54,987 nucleotides of DNA from Propionicimonas sp. GTDB lineage: Bacteria; Actinomycetota; Actinomycetes; Propionibacteriales; Propionibacteriaceae. A program made the translations under genes and the position numbers. Below the pieces are notes generated by a model. It worked only from the letters and a program-made list of their open reading frames with translations. It was not told the DNA's origin and did no database searches. The DNA is taken from positions 1 through 54,987 of the forward strand of contig JAPUEM010000127.1 in assembly GCA_027492575.1 (NCBI GenBank). Reading direction: 5' to 3'. Below are positions 19,777 to 30,181 of the stretch, one piece after another. How positions within the stretch are numbered: the stretch's first letter is position 1; every line of letters starts with the position of its first letter.

Positions 19777-20397
19777 GTGTTCCTGTTGCGACTCGCACTG
19801 CCCGACCGGCCCGGCTCCCTGGGTGCGGTGGCTTCCGCCATGGGGACGGTGGGGGCCGACATCAACGCGGTCGAGATCGTGGAGAAGTACGAGGGCTACG
19901 CGGTCGACGACTTCATGGTCGAGCTTCCCAATGGGGTATTACCCGACTCGCTGGTCAGTGTGTGCACGGCCATCGAGGGGGTCGAACTGCTCTGGCTCTC
20001 GCACTACCCGGAGAACTGGGGGCTGCAGGGCGACGTCGACGTCCTCAATCACATGACCGAATACCCGGAGCGCGCCGAGGAGATCCTCACCCTGGAGTCG
20101 CCGGAGGTCTTCCGGGTCACCTGGGCCGCCATGGTCGACCGGCACGCCCGCCGGGTCGTCGCGAAGACCGACCTGGCCCCGGATCTGGACGAGGCGGGCA
20201 TCGCCGCGCTCGGACCGCTGGACGCGGTCCGCGACGACGAACTGCCCGACGGTTGGCTGCCGGATTGGACCGAGACGCTGATCGCCGTGGTCCCGTTCCG
20301 CAGCACGGCCAGCATCGTGGTCGCCCGCCGCGGCGGCCCGGAGTTCCTGCCGTCGGAGATCGCCCGATTGCGGCACCTGGCCGCACTGGCATTCTGA
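19777..20397 (+). CDS. ACT-domain protein
   Basis: 206 residues from the GTG at 19777. An ACT domain opens the protein (FLLRLALPDRPGSLGAVASAMGTVGADINAVEIV), with the glycine turn used for amino-acid binding. A second half of about 100 residues ends IVVARRGGPEFLPSEIARL. The gene sits between gatC and ligA, as its homologue does in Mycobacterium tuberculosis (Rv3013). The ligand is unknown; a regulatory amino-acid sensor is inferred. There is no strong ribosome binding site before the GTG. Confidence 0.88.
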   Translation: MFLLRLALPDRPGSLGAVASAMGTVGADINAVEIVEKYEGYAVDDFMVELPNGVLPDSLVSVCTAIEGVELLWLSHYPENWGLQGDVDVLNHMTEYPERAEEILTLESPEVFRVTWAAMVDRHARRVVAKTDLAPDLDEAGIAALGPLDAVRDDELPDGWLPDWTETLIAVVPFRSTASIVVARRGGPEFLPSEIARLRHLAALAF

Positions 20398-20424
20398 GGC
20401 AGCCGACCCAGCTTCGGAACCGAC

Positions 20425-20493
20425 CGACCCTTCGACAGGCTCAGGGAACGCGCACGGGCGTAGTGAACGATCCCTGAGCTTGTCGAAGGGTCG
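20425..20493. terminator. Hairpin of two inverted family A repeats between convergent genes
   Basis: The arms at 20425-20447 and 20471-20493 match at 22 of 23 bases. They can form a strong stem with a 23-base loop. The element lies between the convergent ACT gene and the small membrane protein gene, so it is well placed as a two-way terminator. Confidence 0.65.
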
Positions 20494-20498
20494 CCGGC

Positions 20499-20711
20499 TC
20501 AGCCCGCGTTCGGGCCGATCATGGTGAAGATCCAGTAGCCGTAGCCGACAACGGCGATCAGCACAGCGACGAAGATCAGCGTCACCCACCAGCGCATCCG
20601 GCGCTTCTGCCGGGTGGCGGGCACCTCGAGCGGACCCCACTCGCCGATCCGCGGCATCACCCGCGCCGGCGCACCCTCGTTGAGGTTGAGGTTGGAGTTC
20701 AGCCCGTCCAT
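20499..20711 (-). CDS. Small single-span membrane protein
   Basis: 70 residues. The hydrophilic, Asn-rich N terminus (MDGLNSNLNLNEG) is followed by basic residues and one membrane helix (WWVTLIFVAVLIAVVGYGYW). It begins 10 bp after the ligA stop, so it is likely co-transcribed with ligA. I do not recognise the family. The length, coupling to ligA and clean helix make a real gene likely. Confidence 0.75.
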   Translation of the reverse strand: MDGLNSNLNLNEGAPARVMPRIGEWGPLEVPATRQKRRMRWWVTLIFVAVLIAVVGYGYWIFTMIGPNAG

Positions 20712-20721
20712 GATCCCGATC

Positions 20722-22809
<2,088 letters not shown>

Positions 22810-22911
22810 CTAGCGCGCCGGGCTGACACCCCGGCGGAACCGACGTATCAGCATCCGGTGATTTCTGGGGAACCCCGGCGAGGGCTCGCTGAGCGCTGCC
22901 AGGATGTGGGA

Positions 22912-24567
22912 ATGCTCGATGCGCGTGAGGACGTGGTGGACGGCGTCCCCGTCTTCTGGGTGGACGGCGGTCTGCCCGTCCTCACCGCCACCTTGCGGTT
23001 TCGCGCCGGCCAGATCGATGAGCCGCTGCCGCAGCGCGGTCATCTCCACCTGCTCGAGCACCTTGCCCTCCATGGCCTCTCGGTGCCCACCAACGTGCAC
23101 TACAACGGCTCGGTCGAGCCGATCTTCACCACCTTCACCTTCCGCGGGCCGGCCGCCGAGGTCGCGCGCCTGCTGAGCGAGCTCACCGAGCGGCTGGGAC
23201 GAATCGATGCGGCCGCGGTCGACCACGAGGCGCGCGTCCTGGCCCAGGAGGAACGGGTCCGCGGTGGCGGCGGGCTCGACTCCGCGTTGGCCTATCGCTG
23301 GGGGGCACGGGGCCCCGGCGTCTTCTGGTTCCGCCAATTCGGCCTGAACCGCCCCGATCCGGAACTGTTGCGGGCCGCCGCCGGACGGTGGTTCGTCCGC
23401 CAGAACGCCGCGCTCGCCCTCGACGGCCCGCTCCCGGACGGACTGCGCCTCTCCCTCCCGCAGGGGCAGGCCCAGCCCGTCCGGCTGCCGGCCCCAGCAC
23501 GCTGGTTGCCCGCGGCAGCACCGGACGATCGCGCCGTGGTCACCGGGCTGGCACCGTCCGGCCTGGCCGCCGCGATCACCCTCGGCATCGTCGGCAGCCG
23601 GCTCAACCGCGGCCTGCGGACCGCCGGCGCACCACCGGACTGGTCCACGGACTACCTCCGCCTCGGCGACACCGCCCACCTGGCCCTCATGGCCCCGGAA
23701 GGCGACGGGCAGGCCGAGCACGCCGCCGGCGCCGTCGGCATCCTGCAGCAGGTCGCCGGCGACGGCCCGGCGCCCGCCGAAGTAGACGAGTACCGCAGCC
23801 TGCAGGAACAGTTGTGGCTCGACCGGGACGCCACCTGGTCGGCCCCCTGGCAGGAGGCGGAGGCGCGCCTGCTCGGTCGCCCGCGCCAGACCGCCGACAG
23901 TTGGCGGGCGGAACTGGACGCGGTGGCCCAGCCGGAGGTCGCCGCGCTCGCCCACAACTGGCTGAACAGCCGGCTGGTCACCGTGCCAGAGCGCACCCAG
24001 ACGCCGGCCGGGCTCCCCTGGCTCTTCGACCGCGATCCCGGCCCGAACGCCGCCCCGGGTGCGCTGATCACCACGCCGGCGATGCGTGATGCCGAGGGTT
24101 CCGCCCTTCACTTCGACGGACGGCTCCTGCAGCAACAGACCTCTGCCGAGACCCTGACGATCGATCTGCACGACCTCGCGCTCTACGGCGTGAACCCGGA
24201 CGGGCAGCGCCTCGTGATCGGCGGCCACGGCGATCGCGTGGTCTTCGAGCCAGGGCTCTGGCGCCAGGGCGCCCGGCTGCAGCAGGCCCTCGACAGTGCG
24301 GCCCCGGCGTCCGTCACGATCCCGCTCGAACCACGGCCCGCGGACGAGGTACCGCACATCCCTACCGGGGCGGAACGCGCCGGGATGCTGTGGCGGCTGA
24401 TTCGCACCGCCCTGACCCGAGGCGAGGTGCTCTACCCCGCCATGCTGGCGGTGGCGCTGGTGGGGGTGATCGTGTGGCTCGTCCTGCTCGGCAACACCAA
24501 CGCGGCCGCCTGGCTGGGCTTCATCGCCGCGCTGATCGGGGCGATCGTCTGGATGCGGACGAGGTGA
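22912..24567 (+). CDS. M16-like metallopeptidase with C-terminal membrane anchor
   Basis: 551 residues from the ATG at 22912. The N-terminal domain has the inverted zinc motif HLLEH (His46, Glu49, His50). A glutamate-rich helix follows (HEARVLAQEERV, residues 105-116), where the third zinc ligand is expected. A second half (from about residue 190) has the M16 clamp-like layout. The C terminus has two membrane helices (YPAMLAVALVGVIVWLVLL and WLGFIAALIGAIVWM). The distance from the zinc motif to the candidate distal Glu is shorter than in classic M16 enzymes. It is divergent from ligA and ends 2 bp before a paralogue that lacks the motif. The substrate is unknown. Confidence 0.7.
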   Translation: MLDAREDVVDGVPVFWVDGGLPVLTATLRFRAGQIDEPLPQRGHLHLLEHLALHGLSVPTNVHYNGSVEPIFTTFTFRGPAAEVARLLSELTERLGRIDAAAVDHEARVLAQEERVRGGGGLDSALAYRWGARGPGVFWFRQFGLNRPDPELLRAAAGRWFVRQNAALALDGPLPDGLRLSLPQGQAQPVRLPAPARWLPAAAPDDRAVVTGLAPSGLAAAITLGIVGSRLNRGLRTAGAPPDWSTDYLRLGDTAHLALMAPEGDGQAEHAAGAVGILQQVAGDGPAPAEVDEYRSLQEQLWLDRDATWSAPWQEAEARLLGRPRQTADSWRAELDAVAQPEVAALAHNWLNSRLVTVPERTQTPAGLPWLFDRDPGPNAAPGALITTPAMRDAEGSALHFDGRLLQQQTSAETLTIDLHDLALYGVNPDGQRLVIGGHGDRVVFEPGLWRQGARLQQALDSAAPASVTIPLEPRPADEVPHIPTGAERAGMLWRLIRTALTRGEVLYPAMLAVALVGVIVWLVLLGNTNAAAWLGFIAALIGAIVWMRTR

Positions 24568-24569
24568 CC

Positions 24570-26291
24570 ATGGCAGCGGAGGAAGCCCCGGTGCGGACGT
24601 CGTTCGGCGATCTGCCGTTGTGGTTCATCGATCGGCCCACCGGCCGGCTGACCGCTTCGGTGATCTTCCGGGCCGGGCTGATCGATCAGCAGTTCCCGCA
24701 GGCCGGCTGGCTTCGCCTGCTGGTCCACACCGCCCTCGACCTCGATCTGCCCGCCTATCTGACCCCCGGGGGCTGGGTGGCTTCCGCGGTCACCGGGGTC
24801 ACTCTCACGGGTCCGCCGGCCGAGGTCGGCACCTGGCTGGGCCGGATCACCCAGCGCCTGGTGGAGATCGACCCGGTCGCGCTCCAGGCCCGCATCGCCG
24901 CCGCCCGAGGCGAGCAGCGCGGGCTGGATCCGGCGGCCGAGGCGGCCTACTGGCGCTATGGACCGGTCGGGCTGGGCGCCTCGGCGTGGGATCCGTCCCC
25001 CGGCCCGTGGACCGCCACCCTCAACGGGCTCCGCGAGTACGCCGGTGAGGTCTTCACGCTGACCAATGCCGTCCTGGTGATGGACGGGCCTCCGCCCGCG
25101 ACCCTCGCGGTGCCGTTGCCCACGGGTGAGGGACGCCTGCCGATCCCGCGGGCCGAGCCGGTCATCGGGCTTCCGTCGAGCTACCCCGCGGAAGGTGGCG
25201 GCGTCCACTTCAGCGGGATCGGCCCGCGTTCCATGCCGGCCCGGGTCGCCACCCGCGTGGTCGAGCATCGCATCGCCGACCGGCTGCGGCACGGCGAGGG
25301 CGTCAGCTACTCGCCGATCGCCGGCTACGTCCCGGCGGTGAACGACGCCACCTTCAACCTCGCCGTCGATCTCCAGCCCGGGACGGAGACCGCCGCCTGC
25401 CAGGCCATCGTCGAGGTTCTCGACGACCTGCGCACCAACGGCCCCACCCCGGTGGAGTTGGACGAGCACCGCGCGGCCGCGGTGCAGAGCCTCACCGACC
25501 CGCGCAGCGCCCGGCCGCGGATCTTCGCCCACGCCACGGACGATCTGCTGGGACGGCCGCAGCAGACGACGGACGACCTGGTCGACGAGCTGCGGGCAAC
25601 CTCGCCGGAGGCGATCTCCCGAGCCGTCGTCGGCTGGCAGGAGACCGGTCTGCTCGGCCTTCCGCGGGAGGCGCGGGCACCGGCGCGGTTCCCCGGAATC
25701 CCGACCGTCTTCAACGATCCGCCGCTCGGGTTCGAGTCGACGATCTTCGATCAGCCCGAGAACGACGGCGACGCGCTGCAGCACGACGGCACCACGGTGC
25801 GGCTCTACGGCCGGCGCCACTCGACCGCCATCCGCCATGCCGAGGCTGTCGGCTACTTCGCCTGGGCGGACGGACGGAGGCTGCTGCTCGGCCCGCAGGG
25901 ACGCCGGATCGACATCGAACCGGTGACCTGGAGCAACGGACAGGCCCTGGTGGCCCTGCTGGATCAGGCGGTCGACCCGGGGATCACGATCCCGCTGCCG
26001 GCCCGGGCCCCGCGGGAGAGGCCTCCGTCACCCGGGCTCACCAGGCTCCACCAGCGCATCGAGGAACGCCTCGCCCTCCGGAGCTACCTAAGCCGGCTGC
26101 TGCCCGCCATCGCGGTGGTCTTCGTGGCCCTGGAGTTCCTGGTCCGTGAGGTGATGGCCGGCTACGCCCAGAACCGTCCGTGGGCGGTCCTGATCATGGG
26201 CGTGGTCCTCACGGTGCTGGTGGCAGCGGCCCGGGCGCTCCTCGCCCGGCAGCTGGCCCGGCTGGGGCAGCAACTCGCCGAGTTCAGCTGA
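24570..26291 (+). CDS. Inactive-looking M16-like paralogue with membrane anchor
   Basis: 573 residues from the ATG at 24570, which follows GAGGTG. It is clearly homologous to the preceding protein: LTASVIFRAGLIDQ matches LTATLRFRAGQIDE, and VLDDLRTNGPTPVELDEHR matches ILQQVAGDGPAPAEVDEYR. The zinc motif has decayed: where the partner has HLLEH this one has RLLVH, so the first His and the catalytic Glu are lost. The C terminus also carries two membrane helices. Active/inactive pairing is known in M16 heterodimers such as mitochondrial processing peptidase and some bacterial pairs, so a membrane-bound heterodimer is inferred. It overlaps the convergent gene by 8 bp. Confidence 0.7.
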   Translation: MAAEEAPVRTSFGDLPLWFIDRPTGRLTASVIFRAGLIDQQFPQAGWLRLLVHTALDLDLPAYLTPGGWVASAVTGVTLTGPPAEVGTWLGRITQRLVEIDPVALQARIAAARGEQRGLDPAAEAAYWRYGPVGLGASAWDPSPGPWTATLNGLREYAGEVFTLTNAVLVMDGPPPATLAVPLPTGEGRLPIPRAEPVIGLPSSYPAEGGGVHFSGIGPRSMPARVATRVVEHRIADRLRHGEGVSYSPIAGYVPAVNDATFNLAVDLQPGTETAACQAIVEVLDDLRTNGPTPVELDEHRAAAVQSLTDPRSARPRIFAHATDDLLGRPQQTTDDLVDELRATSPEAISRAVVGWQETGLLGLPREARAPARFPGIPTVFNDPPLGFESTIFDQPENDGDALQHDGTTVRLYGRRHSTAIRHAEAVGYFAWADGRRLLLGPQGRRIDIEPVTWSNGQALVALLDQAVDPGITIPLPARAPRERPPSPGLTRLHQRIEERLALRSYLSRLLPAIAVVFVALEFLVREVMAGYAQNRPWAVLIMGVVLTVLVAAARALLARQLARLGQQLAEFS

Positions 26292-27291
26292 GCTGCTCGG
26301 TGACCTGGGCCGCGGCCTTGCCGAGCACGTCGAAGGCCCTGGCTGCCGCGACCGCGCCGAAGCCGGCCAGGCCGCAGGCGGGGGTGAGCACCAGGCGGTC
26401 GGCCACGGAGGCGCCCAGCGACAACCGGTCCAGCAGACGCAGGGCGCGCGAACGCACCTCGTCGATGCCCATCACCTGATCCGGAACCGAGGTCGGCAGC
26501 ACGCCGAGGTACAGCCCCGCCCCGCCCTCCAGCGCCGCGGCCAGCGGATCCAGGTCGGCTGCTCCCAGCAGGTCGAGGTCGAGCGACACCGCCCCGAAAC
26601 CGGCCCCGCGATGGCCCTTGCCCACCATCTCGGCGATCGGCAGCCCCGGGGCGCAGCAGTGGACGAGGGTCGCCACGTCCAGGCCGCGGCGGGCGGGCTC
26701 CGCGGTGAGCAAGGCCAGGTTGGCGCAGATCTCGGGCAGGTCGACCGCGCGATGGCGGAAGAAGCCGCCGGGGGTCGGGACGGCTCCCGCGGCGACCGCG
26801 GGCAGCGAGGGCTCGTCCACCTGCAGCACCAGGCTGACACCGGGCAGCCGCCGGGTCAGCTCCGAGAGCACCTCGCCGATGCCTTCGGCGAGCGCGCCGG
26901 CCAGGTCGCGGCGGGCGCCCGGATCGGCCAGCACCCGGCCGGTGTGCGCCACGCCGGTGGAGGCCGCGAGCGTCCAGGGCCCGGTCACCTGCAGCTTCAG
27001 CGTGCCGGTATAGCCCTGGGCGTGCTCCTCGAGCACCTCCAGGTCGTCGCGCCAGGTCTGGCGGGCCCGGCGCTGGTCGACGCCGGGTGTGCCCAGCACC
27101 CACTCCCCTGCCGCGAGTTCGGCGCCCAGGTCAGCGAGGATGCCGAGGCCGCGTCCGATCATCCCCGCCCACGGCCCGCGCGCCGGAAGCTCGGGCAGGT
27201 AGGGAAGGTCGGGCAGCTTGTCGAAGGTCATCCGCACCGCGGCGCCGAAATCGGTGCCGGGCAGGGAGCCCACGCCGGTCACTGCGACCAT
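26284..27291 (-). CDS. MetE-like protein (cobalamin-independent methionine synthase fold)
   Basis: 335 residues from the ATG at 27291, overlapping the mnmA stop. The protein opens ATGVGSLPGTDFGAA-like (VTGVGSLPGTDFGAA) and has the TIM-barrel features VTGPWTLAAS, LVLQVDEPSLPAVAAG, VHCCAPGLPI and LVLTPACGLAG. These match the C-terminal zinc domain of MetE, including His-Cys and Cys ligands. It is only half the size of MetE and lacks the N-terminal barrel. A homologue sits between ligA and mnmA in mycobacteria (Rv3015c). The methyl donor and acceptor are unknown. Confidence 0.88.
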   Translation of the reverse strand: MVAVTGVGSLPGTDFGAAVRMTFDKLPDLPYLPELPARGPWAGMIGRGLGILADLGAELAAGEWVLGTPGVDQRRARQTWRDDLEVLEEHAQGYTGTLKLQVTGPWTLAASTGVAHTGRVLADPGARRDLAGALAEGIGEVLSELTRRLPGVSLVLQVDEPSLPAVAAGAVPTPGGFFRHRAVDLPEICANLALLTAEPARRGLDVATLVHCCAPGLPIAEMVGKGHRGAGFGAVSLDLDLLGAADLDPLAAALEGGAGLYLGVLPTSVPDQVMGIDEVRSRALRLLDRLSLGASVADRLVLTPACGLAGFGAVAAARAFDVLGKAAAQVTEQLS

Positions 27292-28364
27292 CAGGCAGCC
27301 TTGGCGATGGTGGCGGAACCGACGACCCTTTCGCCGTCGTAGTAGACCACCGCCTGGCCAGGGGCGATGCCGTGGGCGGGCTCGTCCAGGTCGACCCGCA
27401 CCTGGTCGCCGAGGGCGGTGATCGTTGCCGGCATCGGCTCGGAGTGGGCGCGCCACTGGGCCAGGCCGCGCCAGGAGCCGGCGACCTCGTCCTCGGTCCA
27501 GGTCGGCCGGATGCCCTCGATCGCCCGCACCGCGAGCTTCTCCCGCGGGCCGACAGTCACGGTGTTGTCGGCCACCGAGATATCGATGACGTACCGGGGA
27601 CGGCCGTCCGCGGCGGGCACCGACAGGTGCAGTCCGTGCCGCTGGCCGACGGTGAACTGGTGCGCGCCGGCGTGCGCGCCCACCACCTCGCCACGGTCGT
27701 CGACGATGTCACCGGTCCGGTTCCCCAGCCGTCGGTTGAGGAAGCCGGCGGTGTCACCGGAGGGGATGAAGCAGATGTCGTGGGAATCCGGCTTCTTGGC
27801 CAGGTAGAGCCCGCGGGCGGCCGCCTCGGCGCGCACCTCGGCCTTGGCGCTGTCGGGGCCGAGCGGGAAGACCGAACGGCGCAACTGCTGCTGGTTGAGC
27901 ACTCCCAGCACGTAGGACTGGTCCTTGCGCTCCTCGTGCGAGCGCAGCAACGAGACGGTCTCACCGGCCCAGCGGGTGCGGGCGTAGTGGCCGGTCGCCA
28001 CGGCGTCGAAGCCGAGGGCCAGGCCCCGGTCGAGCACGGCGGCGAACTTGATCTTCTCGTTGCAGCGCAGGCAGGGGTTCGGCGTGCGGCCGGCGGCGTA
28101 CTCGGCGACGAAATCCTGCACCACGTCGGCGTCGAACCGGTCGGAGAGATCCCACACGTAGAACGGGATCCCCAGCACGTCGGCGGCCCGCCTCGCGTCG
28201 TGGGAATCCTCCAGCGAGCAGCAGCCGCGGGCACCCGAACGGTAGGTCAGCGGGTTCTTGCTGAGCGCCAGGTGCACGCCGGTCACCTCGTGACCCTCGT
28301 CCACCAGGCGCGCGGCGGCCACGGCGGAATCCACACCGCCGGACATCGCAGCCAGCACCCGCAT
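27291..28364 (-). CDS. mnmA: tRNA-specific 2-thiouridylase
   Basis: Thiolates U34 of tRNA(Lys/Glu/Gln), taking sulfur relayed from a cysteine desulfurase. The 357-residue protein has the PP-loop [11 protein letters not shown]. The catalytic cysteines are Cys98 (NPCLRC) and Cys198 (HDICFIP). ATGHYAR and the C-terminal beta-barrel domain are also present. The ATG at 28364 follows AAAGGAG by 5 bases. The cysteine desulfurase gene lies just upstream with a lipoprotein gene between, so the sulfur donor is encoded in the same run. Confidence 0.97.
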   Translation of the reverse strand: MRVLAAMSGGVDSAVAAARLVDEGHEVTGVHLALSKNPLTYRSGARGCCSLEDSHDARRAADVLGIPFYVWDLSDRFDADVVQDFVAEYAAGRTPNPCLRCNEKIKFAAVLDRGLALGFDAVATGHYARTRWAGETVSLLRSHEERKDQSYVLGVLNQQQLRRSVFPLGPDSAKAEVRAEAAARGLYLAKKPDSHDICFIPSGDTAGFLNRRLGNRTGDIVDDRGEVVGAHAGAHQFTVGQRHGLHLSVPAADGRPRYVIDISVADNTVTVGPREKLAVRAIEGIRPTWTEDEVAGSWRGLAQWRAHSEPMPATITALGDQVRVDLDEPAHGIAPGQAVVYYDGERVVGSATIAKAA

Positions 28365-28413
28365 CAGGCTCCTTTCGCAGAAGCCCGATCATATTCCCTT
28401 GCGGGAGGACGCC

Positions 28414-28899
28414 TTACGCGAGGACGCCCTTCAGCGAGCCGGTCAGCTTGCCTTCCTCGTCGGCGATGATGCACTGGATCTTGCGGTCGCCCAGCATCCA
28501 GCTCTGCGCGGTCGGGTACAGGTACATGATGCCGAGATTGGCATAGTCACCGGTCGGCTCGCCGCCCAGGAAGCCGACGACCTCGCCCATGCAGAAGTCG
28601 TCCGCGCGGGCCGGGACGTCGTCGGGCAGGCTCGATTCGGTCAGTTCCTGTTCGGCGAAGACCTCGCCCTGGTGCGGCTGATCGCAGGGGACGACGGGGA
28701 CGGTCTCCACGGTGCCGTCGAGCAGGGCGACGTCCGAGATGCAGTCGCCCAGGCGGACGTTCATCGCGCCGGCGTCGGCTGAGGAGGTGACCTGGCCGCT
28801 CTCGTCCCGAGGAGCGTCGCCGCTCAGGAAGCTGCAACCGGTGAGCAGAGTGGCGCCGGCCGCGACGGCGGCCAGGACGCGAAGGGTGGGACGGAACAC
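28414..28899 (-). CDS. Lipoprotein with septum-formation-like domain
   Basis: 161 residues from the GTG at 28899, which follows CAGGAGG. A signal peptide ends in the lipobox LLTGC, so Cys22 is the likely lipidated residue. The mature part has the pattern VRLGDCISD...VPCDQPHQGEVFAEQEL, as in the actinobacterial septum-formation family (PF13845-type), with conserved cysteines likely in disulfides (DDFCMGEV, KIQCIIAD). It is exported and anchored to the outer face of the membrane. The role is not established. Confidence 0.85.
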   Translation of the reverse strand: MFRPTLRVLAAVAAGATLLTGCSFLSGDAPRDESGQVTSSADAGAMNVRLGDCISDVALLDGTVETVPVVPCDQPHQGEVFAEQELTESSLPDDVPARADDFCMGEVVGFLGGEPTGDYANLGIMYLYPTAQSWMLGDRKIQCIIADEEGKLTGSLKGVLA

Positions 28900-28967
28900 G
28901 GCGGACCTCCTGTTGGTGATGGTCCAGCCTTTCACAACCGCCCGCTCCTCGCGACCGGAAGGAAGGA

Positions 28968-30092
28968 TCAGAAGGCCGACCGCGCGCTGGCCAGCGCCTC
29001 GGGCAGCACCGCGAGCAGCCGCTCGATGTCGGCCGCGGTCGTGCCCGGGCCGAAGGAGAACCGCAGGCTGCCCGAGGCGGCCGCCAGGCCGCGTCCCATG
29101 GCCAGCAGCACCTCGCTGGGCTGGTGGACGCCGGCGCTGCACGCCGAGCCGGTCGAGCAGTCGATGCCGGCGGCGTCCAGCAGCAGCAGCAGGTCGTCGG
29201 CGCGGAGGCCGTCGAAGGTCGCGTTCACGATCGCCGGGCTCGCGGGGGCCGTGGTGTTCACGGTCACCCCGGGCAATGCGGCCAGCCCGGCCGTCAGCCC
29301 GGACGCCAGCCCGGCCAGCCGCACCGCCTCCGTCCCGAGCCGAGCGGACGCCTCCCGCAGCGCCACCGCCATCCCGACCGCCAGCGCCACCGGAACCGTC
29401 CCCGACCGAAGCTTCGCCTCCTGCCCGCCGCCGAAGCCCGGCGGGGTCAGGGTCACCCCGCGCCGCACCAGCAGCGCTCCGATGCCGACCGGTCCGCCGA
29501 ACTTGTGAGCCGACAGAGTGAGCAGATCGAGCCCGGTATCGGCGAAGTCGACCGGCAGGTGCCCGACCGCCTGCACCGCGTCGGTGTGCGAGAGCACGCC
29601 GGCCGCCCGGGCCGCACCGGCGATCTCACCCACCGGCTGCACGACCCCGGTCTCGTTGTTCACCCACATCACCGAGACGATCCGGGTCGCCGGGCCGATC
29701 GCGGAGGCCATGGCGGCCGGGTCCACGCGTCCGGCAGCGTCCACCGGCAGAACGGTCACGCGCGAGCCCAGCACCCGCCGCGCCTCGAGCACCGACACGT
29801 GCTCGACCGCCGAGACCAGAGCCTCGCCTTCGGCTCCGGTCGCCCCGAGCAGGGCCAGATTGTTGGCCTCGGTGCCGCCGGAGGTGAAGACCACCTCGCC
29901 CGGCCGCGCACCCAGATCGGCCGCCACCGACTCGCGGGCCTGCTCCAGCCGGCGCCGCGCATCCCGCCCGGCACCGTGCAACGAGGACGGGTTCCCGGCC
30001 TGCGCCATCGCTTCGGCGACCGCGGCGCAGACCTGGGCCGAAGCCGGACTGCTCGCGGCGTGATCGAGATAGACCCGGGCTTTCTGCACCAT
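28968..30092 (-). CDS. Cysteine desulfurase (NifS/IscS family)
   Basis: PLP enzyme that takes sulfur from cysteine for tRNA thiolation or Fe-S clusters. The 374-residue protein has YLDHAASSP at the start, TSGGTEANNLAL, the PLP lysine at 197 (LSAHKFGG), and the active cysteine at 318 (STGSACSAG). The ATG at 30092 is preceded by AGGAAGG. It lies two genes upstream of mnmA, so it is the likely sulfur donor for MnmA. It is divergent from glgX. Confidence 0.96.
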   Translation of the reverse strand: MVQKARVYLDHAASSPASAQVCAAVAEAMAQAGNPSSLHGAGRDARRRLEQARESVAADLGARPGEVVFTSGGTEANNLALLGATGAEGEALVSAVEHVSVLEARRVLGSRVTVLPVDAAGRVDPAAMASAIGPATRIVSVMWVNNETGVVQPVGEIAGAARAAGVLSHTDAVQAVGHLPVDFADTGLDLLTLSAHKFGGPVGIGALLVRRGVTLTPPGFGGGQEAKLRSGTVPVALAVGMAVALREASARLGTEAVRLAGLASGLTAGLAALPGVTVNTTAPASPAIVNATFDGLRADDLLLLLDAAGIDCSTGSACSAGVHQPSEVLLAMGRGLAAASGSLRFSFGPGTTAADIERLLAVLPEALASARSAF

Positions 30093-30181
30093 CTGGGCCG
30101 ACCCTTCCTCTATGGTGTTGCAGTTGGCAGCGCTTCCAACGCGCCTGCCTAGTTCATCACGCCCGTCGCGAAAGTTGGTAC

